Assembly (NCBI GenBank): GCA_015709595.1
Contig: CP054178.1
Span: 3,777,331 to 3,841,330 of the forward strand
Reading direction: 5' to 3'
Source of the DNA: Phycisphaeraceae bacterium
GTDB lineage: Bacteria; Planctomycetota; Phycisphaerae; Phycisphaerales; SM1A02
DNA length: 64,000 nt
Positions 50,204 to 58,056 of the stretch are shown here, one piece after another. Position 1 is the stretch's first letter; each line of letters starts with the position of its first letter. The notes below the pieces were generated by a model that did no database searches, was not told the DNA's origin, and worked only from the letters and a program-made list of their open reading frames with translations. The position numbers and the translations under genes are program-made.

Positions 50204-51553
50204 TCACACCAGAAGCGTGGCCGGGTTTTCGATCATCTGCCGGAGCGTCTGAAGGTACTGGGCCGCCATGGCGCCGTCGATGATGCGATGGTCGAGCGAC
50301 AGCGTGGCCTGCATTTCGTGACCGATGACGATGGCCCCGTTGCGGACCACGGGCTTCTCGACCGCGGCGCCCACCGCGAGGATCGCGCTGTTGGGCGGGT
50401 TGATGATGGCGGTGAAGTGCTCCACGCCGTACATCCCGAGATTGGAGATGGTGAAGGTGGAGTCGGACATCTCCTCGATGGTGAGCCCGCGCGTCCGCGC
50501 CTTGTCGGCCAGGACGCGGGTCTCCTCGGAGATCAGCCGCAGACCCTTGCGGTCGGCGTTGCGGATGACGGCGACGACCAGCCCGCCGCCCTTCTCGCGC
50601 GGCAGCGATACCGCCACGCCCACGTTGACATCGGGCTTGATGAGGAGATGATCGCCGCCCCAGGAGGCGTTGAACTCCGGATGCTGGTGAATCGCCAGCG
50701 CGCAGGCGCGCACCAGGAAGTCGTTGACGCTGAGCTTGACGCCCTGCGGCTCGAGCTGTGCGTTGATGGTCCTGCGCAGATCGAGCAGCGGGTCCATGTT
50801 GAACGTGAACGTGACCTGATAGTGCGGGATGGTGGTCTTGGAATCAACCAGCCGCCGCGCGATGGTCTGCCGCATGTTTGAGAGCGGCGCCTTGCCGGGC
50901 TTGAACACAGGTGAGGCCGGTGCAAGAACCTGCGGCGCGGCGGGGCTCGCGGCGGTTGACGCGGCCGCGGGGCCTTTCTCGATCGCCGCCAGCACGTCAC
51001 GCTTGATGACGCGCCCGTGCGGGCCGGTGCCGTCGATGGATTTGACATCGATGCCGTGCTCGTCAGCCAGACGGCGCGCCACGGGGCTGACGCGGAGACG
51101 GACATCCTCGCCCGTCGCCTCATCCTCACGGTGATGACCATTGTCGCTCGGCGCCGGCGCGGACGCCGCGGCGGGCCTGCGCGGCGCCGACGACGGCTCG
51201 GCGACCGCGGTGGCGCCGCCGGTCGAGCCGGTTGACTTGTCCTCGCCCCCGCCGGTCGCCTTCGTCGCGGTCGCCCCGCCCTTGACCGATGCGGCGGCCT
51301 GCTTCACATCCTCGCCTTCCTCGGCGAGCACCGCGATCACGGCGCCCACGTCCACCATCTGGCCCTCGGGAACCACGATCTTCGCCACGGTGCCGGCGTC
51401 GTAGACCTGCATCTCCATGGTGGCCTTGTCAGTCTCGATGTCGGCGATGGCCTGTCCGGAGGCGACCTCGTCGCCTTCCTTGACGTTCCACTTGATCACG
51501 GTGCCGGACTGCATCGTGTCCGAAAGGCGCGGCATGGTGATTTGAATGGGCAT
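50204..51553 (-). CDS. pdhC: Pyruvate dehydrogenase E2, dihydrolipoamide acetyltransferase
   Basis: 449 residues from ATG 51553. One lipoyl domain with K43 in ETDKATMEM; a Gly/Ala/Thr-rich linker; the peripheral subunit-binding domain (VSPVARRLADEHGIDV, GTGPHGRVIKRDV); and the acetyltransferase ending in SLDHRIIDGAMAAQYL, whose His and Asp are catalytic. E2 is the core of the complex that makes acetyl-CoA from pyruvate. It is third in the E1alpha-E1beta-E2 run; E3 (lipoamide dehydrogenase) is not in the window. Confidence 0.94.
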   Translation of the reverse strand: MPIQITMPRLSDTMQSGTVIKWNVKEGDEVASGQAIADIETDKATMEMQVYDAGTVAKIVVPEGQMVDVGAVIAVLAEEGEDVKQAAASVKGGATATKATGGGEDKSTGSTGGATAVAEPSSAPRRPAAASAPAPSDNGHHREDEATGEDVRLRVSPVARRLADEHGIDVKSIDGTGPHGRVIKRDVLAAIEKGPAAASTAASPAAPQVLAPASPVFKPGKAPLSNMRQTIARRLVDSKTTIPHYQVTFTFNMDPLLDLRRTINAQLEPQGVKLSVNDFLVRACALAIHQHPEFNASWGGDHLLIKPDVNVGVAVSLPREKGGGLVVAVIRNADRKGLRLISEETRVLADKARTRGLTIEEMSDSTFTISNLGMYGVEHFTAIINPPNSAILAVGAAVEKPVVRNGAIVIGHEMQATLSLDHRIIDGAMAAQYLQTLRQMIENPATLLV

Positions 51554-51563
51554 GAGAGATTCC

Positions 51564-51653
51564 GGGGCATCAAGGGATCGGGGCATCGAGGGATCGAGGG
51601 ATGGCGGCATCGAATCCTTGGCGCCTTGATGCCTTGCTCCCTTGATGCCTCCC
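51564..51653. repeat. Inverted octamer-repeat block between pdhB and pdhC
   Basis: The left half (51564-51605) is octamers of the GGCATCAA/GGGATCGG/GGCATCGA type. The right half (51622-51653) is the same family reversed (CCTTGATGCC, TTGCTCCC). The halves can pair as a long imperfect stem in the mRNA and nearly fill the 102-base gap. Confidence 0.75.
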
Positions 51654-51655
51654 GT

Positions 51656-52645
51656 TCACGCGTTGTACGTACAGGCCCGCACCGCTTCGCAGATCTTGCG
51701 GGCGTTGGGCAGGTAGGCCTGCTCCAGATTCTGCGCGTAGGGTGTGGGCACGTCATCGGCATTCACGCGATGAACGTGGTTGTCCAGATCGTCGAAACAG
51801 CGTTCCTGCACCTGCGCCACCACCTCGGACGCGACCGAGGCGAAGGGCCACGACTGATCGACGACCACGCAGTAGTTCGTCTTGCGCACGCTGCGAGCCA
51901 TCGAATCGATGTCAAGCGGGCGGATGGTGCGGCCGTCGATGACTTCGCAGTCAATGCCTTCCCTGGCCAGCTGCTCCGCCGCCTCCATGCAGAAGTGCAC
52001 GGGTCGTCCGAAGGAGATCAGCGTGCAGTCCTTGCCCTCGCGGCGGACCTTGGCCTGGCCGAAGGGGATGAGGTACTCCTCCTCGGGCACGTGGCCCTTG
52101 TTGCCGAGCATGCGTTCGGACTCGAGGAAGAAGACCGGGTTGTCATCGCGGATGGCGGTCTTGAGCAGCCCCTTGGCGTCGTAGGGATCGGAGGGGATGG
52201 CCATCTTGAGCCCCGGCACGTTGGCGTAGAGGGACTCCACGCACCAGGAGTGCGTGGAGCCGAGCTGTCCGCCCGCGCCGTCGTTGCCGCGAAAGACGAT
52301 GGGACAGCCGAACTGCCCGCCGGACATGTAGAGCATCTTGGGCGCGTTGTTGAGGATGGGGTCCGCCGCCACCAGCGAAAAGGACCACGACATGAACTCG
52401 ACGATGGGGCGCAGCCCCATCATGGCGGCGCCGATGGCCATGCCCGCGAAGCCGGACTCGGAGATAGGCGTGTCGATGATGCGGCGCGGGCCGAACTCGG
52501 CCAGCATGCCCTTGGACACCTTGTACGCGCCGTCGTACTGGGCGACTTCCTCACCCAGCAGGAAGACGCGCTCATCCCGGCGCATCTCCTCGGTCATGGC
52601 CTCGCGGAGCGCGTCGCGGAACTCGATTTCACGGGTGGCTGTCAT
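51656..52645 (-). CDS. pdhB: Pyruvate dehydrogenase E1 component, beta subunit
   Basis: 329 residues from ATG 52645. Family blocks: FRDALREAMTEEMRRDERVF, LGEEVAQYDGAYKVSKGM, DTPISESGFAGMAIGAAMMG, GGQLGSTHSWC and the C-terminal transketolase domain (DIDSMARSVRKTNYCVVVDQ). It pairs with E1alpha to form the thiamine diphosphate site and bind E2. The frame is open upstream of 52645 through a heptamer repeat, but that part is not family-like. Confidence 0.94.
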   Translation of the reverse strand: MTATREIEFRDALREAMTEEMRRDERVFLLGEEVAQYDGAYKVSKGMLAEFGPRRIIDTPISESGFAGMAIGAAMMGLRPIVEFMSWSFSLVAADPILNNAPKMLYMSGGQFGCPIVFRGNDGAGGQLGSTHSWCVESLYANVPGLKMAIPSDPYDAKGLLKTAIRDDNPVFFLESERMLGNKGHVPEEEYLIPFGQAKVRREGKDCTLISFGRPVHFCMEAAEQLAREGIDCEVIDGRTIRPLDIDSMARSVRKTNYCVVVDQSWPFASVASEVVAQVQERCFDDLDNHVHRVNADDVPTPYAQNLEQAYLPNARKICEAVRACTYNA

Positions 52646-52650
52646 GGGGT

Positions 52651-52685
52651 TGTCGGTTCTCGGTTCTCGGTTGTCGGTTGTCGTT
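52651..52685. repeat. Tandem heptamers between pdhA and pdhB
   Basis: Five units in a row: TGTCGGT, TCTCGGT, TCTCGGT, TGTCGGT, TGTCGTT. They lie six bases beyond the pdhB start, in its translation initiation region. Confidence 0.75.
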
Positions 52686-52724
52686 GTCGCAGTGGCTCTT
52701 GGCGCCCGACCTCGTGTCTGACGT

Positions 52725-53804
52725 CTACTCCTCGAGCATCCGCGGCAGCGAAGTGCCCTTATACGGCCCCCAGACGTCGGTGTAGACATCGGTGTACAAC
52801 TCGTCGAGCGGCGGCTCGGGCGACTCCTCGGCCCACTTGATGGCGTCGCGGACTTCGCGGGAGACATCCTTCTGAAGCTCCTTGTACGCCTCCTCCGTCA
52901 TGCCCCGCTCATCCATGAGATAACCCGCGAGCCGTTCGATGGGGTCGGAGGCCTCCCACTGCGCCTCCTCCTCCTTGGTGCGGTACTTGCGGGGGTCGGA
53001 CATCGAGTGCCCCTTGTACCGGTAGGTGCGCATGTCCACGAACGCGGGGCGTGATTTCTCGCGGCACCAGTCCACCAGCGGCTTCATGCCGTCGTAGACC
53101 TTGCGCACGTCCATGCCGTCGATGACCGCGCTTTCGATGCCGTACCCGAGCGCCTTGGTGGAGATATCGTGCCCCATCGTGGTTCCGCGCGAAATGGCGG
53201 TGCCCATCGAGTAGCCGTTGTTCTCCACCACGAAGATGACCGGCAGGTCGAACAGCCCGGCCAGATTCATGGCCTCGTGGAACGCGCCCTGGTTGAGCGC
53301 ACCATCTCCGAGGAAGCAGAGCGTGACGCGCGTATTCCGGCCGCCCTTGAGAACCTCGTCCTCGTACTTGGTGGCGAAGGCCAGCCCGGCGCCGAGCGGG
53401 GTCTGCGCCCCGACGATGCCGTGTCCGCCGAAGAGGTTGTTGCGCTTGTCGAACATGTGCATCGACCCGCCCTTGCCCTTGGCGCATCCACCGATTCGGC
53501 CGAACATCTCGGCCATGCAGTACTTCGGGTGCATGCCGCGGGCCAGAGCGTGACCGTGATCGCGGTAGGCGGTGACCATGGGATCTTCGGGCCGCATGGC
53601 GGCGGTGCAGCCCACGGCGACCGCCTCCTGCCCGATGTAGATGTGGCAGAAGCCGCCGATCTGCTTGTTCTGGTACGCCTGCATGCAGCGCACCTCGAAC
53701 TCACGGATCAACACCATGTCGCGGAGCCAGCGAGTGAGCGTTTCCGTGGAGAGCCCGTCGGAGGGGTCGGTCGGCGTGGCTCGGGACGGGGTCAGCGTGG
53801 TCAT
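52725..53804 (-). CDS. pdhA: Pyruvate dehydrogenase E1 component, alpha subunit
   Basis: 359 residues from ATG 53804. The thiamine diphosphate motif runs from GDGALNQGAFHEAMN to VIFVVENNGYSMGT. GGSMHMFDKRNNLFGGHGIV and RYKGHSMSDPRKYR (phosphorylation-loop region in other E1alpha proteins) identify pyruvate as the substrate. It decarboxylates pyruvate and reductively acetylates the lipoyl arm of E2. It leads the operon; the 244 bases upstream (53805-54048) hold no gene. Confidence 0.95.
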   Translation of the reverse strand: MTTLTPSRATPTDPSDGLSTETLTRWLRDMVLIREFEVRCMQAYQNKQIGGFCHIYIGQEAVAVGCTAAMRPEDPMVTAYRDHGHALARGMHPKYCMAEMFGRIGGCAKGKGGSMHMFDKRNNLFGGHGIVGAQTPLGAGLAFATKYEDEVLKGGRNTRVTLCFLGDGALNQGAFHEAMNLAGLFDLPVIFVVENNGYSMGTAISRGTTMGHDISTKALGYGIESAVIDGMDVRKVYDGMKPLVDWCREKSRPAFVDMRTYRYKGHSMSDPRKYRTKEEEAQWEASDPIERLAGYLMDERGMTEEAYKELQKDVSREVRDAIKWAEESPEPPLDELYTDVYTDVWGPYKGTSLPRMLEE

Positions 53805-54048
53805 GGAGGGAATTTCCCGGTCGTCCGGAGTCAGCCGCCGGACAGGGCGATCGCACAACGCGGGGCGAGCACCAATGATAGGAGGGCCGCCGAATCAGGC
53901 GACTCCCGACTTCCGGCATTGCTCATTCAGCGATCCTGTCGCATCCCAGAACAGATCGACCACTCCGGGGGACAGAATGAGTCAACGTCCGGATAAGTTC
54001 CGGCTTTTGATCGCCTTTCGTTCACGGTTCCCGTGTTCAGACGAGACC

Positions 54049-56394
54049 TCAGTCCAGACGAGCATGGGCGTTGGGCATGGTGGCGATCGAACGTGCCTGG
54101 AGAATCAGCAGGGCGGTCTCCAACTGCGGGTCCACGCCTGACGTGATCAGTTTGCGAACGTCCGGACGCTCCTTGGGTTCGCCATCGTTGGCGATCAGGT
54201 CGGCGGCTTCGCGCAGGTCGATGGCGCCGACCACCTGCTCGGGCGTCATGTCCACGATGATGTCGGGGTCCACGCCCCACACCTCCGCGCCGGGGCGTCG
54301 GTGAACGATGCGTCCCTGCTGCTCACCGGGCTTGGCGGGGAGTCGGTAGTACTGGGTCGTGACCTTGATCTGCGCGTCGGGGTTGCGGGAGACGAAGGCC
54401 ACCCGCTGCACGCTGCCCTTGCCCCACGTGCGCGTACCGACGATCAGCCCCGCCCCGTGGGCCTGCACCGCGCCGGAGACGATCTCGCTGGCGCTGGCCG
54501 AACCCTTGTTCACCAGCACGACCACGTCCACGCCCGCGTCGGCGATGGAGGCCTGGGAGGCGTAGGCCTCCAGTACTTCCCGCCTCGAGGCGTCCTTCGA
54601 TTCGATGGAGACCACCTCGCCGGTGCGAATGAACAGGTTGGCGATATTGCGGGCCTGGTCGAGCAGGCCTCCGGGGTTGTGCCGCAGATCGACGATCAGG
54701 CCGCGCACCCCCCTGCCGCGCATCTCGTTCCACGCCTTGCGAACGTCGTTGGTGGTGTCCTCGCTGAACGAGGTGATGCGGATGTATCCGATGCGGTTGA
54801 CGGGATCGATCATCCAATCCCACACGGGCTTGCCCTTGGCGTCGAGCCCGGACTTGTACCATCCCTTCACGGAGGGCAACTCGATGCGTTCTCGCTTGAT
54901 GCGGCGCTCCAGCAGTCCATCGTGTCCGGTCCGGCGCAGTCCCAGCACCACCTCGGTCCCTTCGCGCCCCGTGATGCGGTCCACGGCGTCGTTGAGCGAC
55001 CAGCCCGTGGTCGGCTTGCCGTCCACCTGCACGATGACGTCGTCCGGACGAAGTCCGGCCCGGAAGGCCGGCGTGCCTTCCAACGGGTTCACGACGACGA
55101 TCTCACGCAGGTCGTTGTGACCGATGATGATGCCCACGCCGATGAAGCTGCCTTCCGTCTGCTGACGGAAACGCCGCACCTGGTCAGGCCAGATGATGTC
55201 GGTGTAATCGTCCTCGGTGGCGGAACTGAGCGAGAAGATCGCTCCTTCGCCGAACTCCCGCAGGATGACTTCGTGCGGCAGGCGGATGGTGGACTCGTTG
55301 GCCTGCCGGAGGGCGCTCAGCACGGTGTCGAGCTGACTGTTGCGAATGGCCGCATCGGGCATCCGGCTGAGGAACTGCGACTGATCACGCACCTGCTCGA
55401 GCCAGCGCTGGACCGCCTCGGCGTCGCGCAGGCCGGCGAACTCGGGCACGTCGCGGATGTCCTCGGTGGTGGCCAGCAACTCCATGGCGTCCAGCCCGCC
55501 CTGCAGGATGGGTCGCCAGAGCGAGGCGCCCCCCGCCTCGATGTGCTCGTGCGCCGCCGTCTGCAGCGCCAGACTGATCATGCGCGGCGTGATGTTCTGC
55601 ACGCGCTCGCGCCAATCCGGCGCGTTGTTGGGGTTGAACTCGCCCAGCGGCTTTTCGCCCCGGCGCTGCGCCATGCGCACCTGCAGCGCGTGCAGTTTGT
55701 CGGGCGCGTAGGCCAGCAGCATCACCAGCCGCCGGTTGACGGCCTTGAGTTCGCGGTCGTACTTGTTGAACAGCGCCCGCTCTGACGTGTCGTCATACAG
55801 GGTGCGGACGTGGAACAGCAGATCCTGCGCGTACAGCCAGTCGCGCTCCGCCTCCGCCTGGGGGATCTCACGCATGGCGCGTTCGAGCACCGACCGCATT
55901 TCCGGCTGGGCGAGCGCTTCATCGAAGGAATCGCAGAAGGACTGGTACTTCACCGCCGCCCGCAGCGCCTGGGGCAGGTGATCGACCTCCATCTCCTGCT
56001 GCAGCGACGCCAGCGCCTGCTGGCGCTGTTCGGCCCGCTGCTGCACCGCCGCCTCGCGGTTGACGCGGTACGCCTCCAGCCCCTCGCGGACTGCGGCCAG
56101 ACGCTCATCGTCGAAGCCCTGCGGCTTGCGGCGCAGGTAGGCGTCGAGCGTCTCCCGGTCGCCTGATCGCGCCGACTGCCACACCGCCTGCGACCACTCG
56201 CCAATCGTGAGTCCGCCGTCCTGGGCGGACACAGGAGTCGCCGTCCCCCAGCCGATGGCCATGAACGCCGTCAGCGTCGCCAGCGCGACCCGGCGCCGTG
56301 GCTGCCGCACCGTCGTCCTCGGACGGCTCGCCAGGGTGCGATCAGATGGAATGACGGGAGAGTCGTTCGTCACGGTGGGCGCGAGGTGCATCAT
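54049..56394 (-). CDS. S41-family C-terminal processing protease with PDZ domain
   Basis: 781 residues from ATG 56394. A long N-terminus leads to a signal helix (ATLTAFMAIGWGTATPVSAQ), then a helical, charged region of about 350 residues that is not usual for the family. A PDZ domain follows (VVVNPLEGTPAFRAGLRPDD, VIVQVDGKPTTGW) and the S41 core with the Ser in KGSASASEIVSGA (near 630) and the Lys in TWGKGSVQ (near 655), forming the Ser/Lys dyad. It should act in the periplasm, trimming or degrading proteins from their C-termini. The long helical N-terminal region may set substrate choice. Confidence 0.92.
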   Translation of the reverse strand: MMHLAPTVTNDSPVIPSDRTLASRPRTTVRQPRRRVALATLTAFMAIGWGTATPVSAQDGGLTIGEWSQAVWQSARSGDRETLDAYLRRKPQGFDDERLAAVREGLEAYRVNREAAVQQRAEQRQQALASLQQEMEVDHLPQALRAAVKYQSFCDSFDEALAQPEMRSVLERAMREIPQAEAERDWLYAQDLLFHVRTLYDDTSERALFNKYDRELKAVNRRLVMLLAYAPDKLHALQVRMAQRRGEKPLGEFNPNNAPDWRERVQNITPRMISLALQTAAHEHIEAGGASLWRPILQGGLDAMELLATTEDIRDVPEFAGLRDAEAVQRWLEQVRDQSQFLSRMPDAAIRNSQLDTVLSALRQANESTIRLPHEVILREFGEGAIFSLSSATEDDYTDIIWPDQVRRFRQQTEGSFIGVGIIIGHNDLREIVVVNPLEGTPAFRAGLRPDDVIVQVDGKPTTGWSLNDAVDRITGREGTEVVLGLRRTGHDGLLERRIKRERIELPSVKGWYKSGLDAKGKPVWDWMIDPVNRIGYIRITSFSEDTTNDVRKAWNEMRGRGVRGLIVDLRHNPGGLLDQARNIANLFIRTGEVVSIESKDASRREVLEAYASQASIADAGVDVVVLVNKGSASASEIVSGAVQAHGAGLIVGTRTWGKGSVQRVAFVSRNPDAQIKVTTQYYRLPAKPGEQQGRIVHRRPGAEVWGVDPDIIVDMTPEQVVGAIDLREAADLIANDGEPKERPDVRKLITSGVDPQLETALLILQARSIATMPNAHARLD

Positions 56395-56577
56395 GCCTTG
56401 CGGGTCTCCTGCCGGGTGAATCGGCATTCGTGCAGCATCCGTTGACATTCGCCCTGAACCGGGCGAATCTGCCATGCTCTTCGCCGGCGCGACCGCATCC
56501 GTTGCGGTCAACCGGCTCCCATAAACCATCATACAGACGCGGCTTGGCGACGTTGCCGACGCCAGCCGCCCTGCCGC

Positions 56578-56583
56578 TATACT
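56578..56583 (+). promoter_or_regulatory. -10 hexamer for a near-leaderless mRNA
   Basis: TATACT ten bases before the ATG at 56594; TTGCCG lies 19 bases upstream, a long spacer. The mRNA leader would be about four bases. Confidence 0.4.
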
Positions 56584-56593
56584 ACCGACAGCC

Positions 56594-56857
56594 ATGCTGG
56601 ATGGTTCATTTCGCCTTCTCGGCGCTTTTCTGCAGGCGGACCCGGACAAGGGTCAGGCCACTCGCATGGCGATCATCCTCTTTGTCGTCCTCGGCGCGAT
56701 CCTGGCCGCATTCTTCGTGGCGGTCGTGCTTCTGACCATTTCCCGCCGTCGGTCCGCGGCCGTGGACGCACGCCGCAAGTCCCTTGAACTCGACGCCTGG
56801 AAGACGGCCGGAGAACGGATCGAACCACTGGATGGCGGGCCTCGCCAGCCCGAGTAA
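56594..56857 (+). CDS. Small single-pass membrane protein
   Basis: 87 residues. A ~24-residue N-terminal segment leads to one helix (MAIILFVVLGAILAAFFVAV) and a basic stop (SRRRSAAVDARRK), so the C-terminal ~35 residues should be cytoplasmic. It lies in the gap between the divergent processing protease and a convergent TPR gene. No family is recognised. The codon use and a TATACT element just upstream support a real gene. Confidence 0.65.
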   Translation: MLDGSFRLLGAFLQADPDKGQATRMAIILFVVLGAILAAFFVAVVLLTISRRRSAAVDARRKSLELDAWKTAGERIEPLDGGPRQPE

Positions 56858-56884
56858 CGGCCCGCTTGCGAGACGACGTGGGGG

Positions 56885-58012
56885 TCACCCACCTCCGGCC
56901 TGGCCCGGCGCCTGACGCAGTTCCTCCGCCAGCGACTTCACGACGTGATGGTCGCCCAGCGTCATCTGTACCGTGCGATGCCATCGCCAGGCCTCGTCCA
57001 TCAACCCCGCCTTGGCCGCGTAGCGAGCGACTTCCACCGCCGCCCGCCAGTCCCGGGTGGATTCGTACCGCCTCACCCAGACCTCCGCGGCACGATCGGG
57101 CTGACCCAGCGCCGCGTAGGCGGCGGCAATCTCCGTGGTAACCGACTCCTCCTGCTGCACCGCGGGCGAGAGCGGCAGCAGCAGTTCCAGCGCCTTGGCC
57201 GGCTCACCCGACTGACGCAGGAACTTCGCCTCCAGCGCCCGGAAGGCCGTCTGCAGCGACGCCGGCGCCAGCCCGCGGGCCTGTCGGATGGTCCGCAGAG
57301 CGGCTGGCTGATCGCCCTCCTCCGCCAGCACCGCCGCCAGCGTCGCCAGGATGTAGGGCTCGTCGGGATCCAGCGCGAACGCCCGATCAATCGCCGTGCG
57401 GGCCTCGGGAATCCGCCTGAGCGTCAGCAGCATCGAGGCCTCGAGCATCGGCGCCCGCGGATCAGCCGGATCGAGACGTCCCGCCGCGCGCAGATGCTCG
57501 ATGGCCCGTTCGACGCGGCCGGCGCGAATGGCGATTTCGCCGGCGCTGCAGGCAAGCCCGGCGGACATCGCGTCCAGGCGCACCGCCTCATCGTAGTGGT
57601 CGGCGGCGGCGGCGTAGAGGCGACGCGCCTCATGCTCGTCGCCCCCCTGTTCCGCCTTGGCGGCCTGGTGAAAGGCCGCCTTCCCGAGCAGTTCGTGCGC
57701 CCGTGACAAGCCGGGGGCCTTGGTCACCAGATCCGCCAGGATGATCTCCGCCTTCACCGGCTCCCCCTGTTCGACATACCGCGAGGCGGCGACGAGGGCG
57801 TCTTCGATCTGCGCGGGCGTCAGGCGCGTGCCGGGGGAAGAACCATTCCCACCAGGTGAGGGCGCGGCGCCGCCCTGAGTCGGCTGCCCTGATCCGGATT
57901 CCTTGCAGGATGTCAGTCCGATGAGCCCGAACAGGATGGATGCCGTGACGAGCGCGGCATGAATCGGCGATGCCCCGCTTGATCGCGTGCCATGTCGTCC
58001 CGTCCGGCTCAT
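56885..58012 (-). CDS. TPR-repeat lipoprotein
   Basis: 375 residues from ATG 58012. The signal ends GLIGLTSC, a lipobox. A Gly/Ser/Pro-rich linker (to about 80) is followed by tetratricopeptide-like repeats: SRAHELLGKAAFHQAAKAEQ, AIEHLRAAGRLDPADPRAPM, ARTAIDRAFALDPDEPYILA and ALRTIRQARGLAP, at least six in all. TPR lipoproteins usually act as scaffolds in the periplasm or outer membrane. The end (GLMDEAWRWHRTVQ) is helical. It is divergent from valS, with 44 bases between the start codons. Confidence 0.82.
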   Translation of the reverse strand: MSRTGRHGTRSSGASPIHAALVTASILFGLIGLTSCKESGSGQPTQGGAAPSPGGNGSSPGTRLTPAQIEDALVAASRYVEQGEPVKAEIILADLVTKAPGLSRAHELLGKAAFHQAAKAEQGGDEHEARRLYAAAADHYDEAVRLDAMSAGLACSAGEIAIRAGRVERAIEHLRAAGRLDPADPRAPMLEASMLLTLRRIPEARTAIDRAFALDPDEPYILATLAAVLAEEGDQPAALRTIRQARGLAPASLQTAFRALEAKFLRQSGEPAKALELLLPLSPAVQQEESVTTEIAAAYAALGQPDRAAEVWVRRYESTRDWRAAVEVARYAAKAGLMDEAWRWHRTVQMTLGDHHVVKSLAEELRQAPGQAGGG

Positions 58013-58042
58013 CCCATCGCCTTTCTGGTTCACCCCTCCCGC

Positions 58043-58048
58043 TATGAT
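58043..58048 (+). promoter_or_regulatory. -10 hexamer for a leaderless valS mRNA
   Basis: TATGAT eight bases before the ATG at 58057, so the transcript would begin about two bases before the start codon. The -35 is unclear. Confidence 0.35.
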
Positions 58049-58056
58049 GACGCCGC

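Noticed and set aside
51564..52685. A CRISPR array in the repeat blocks of the pdh operon
   Set aside because: Units are 7-8 bases with no spacers and no cas genes are present.
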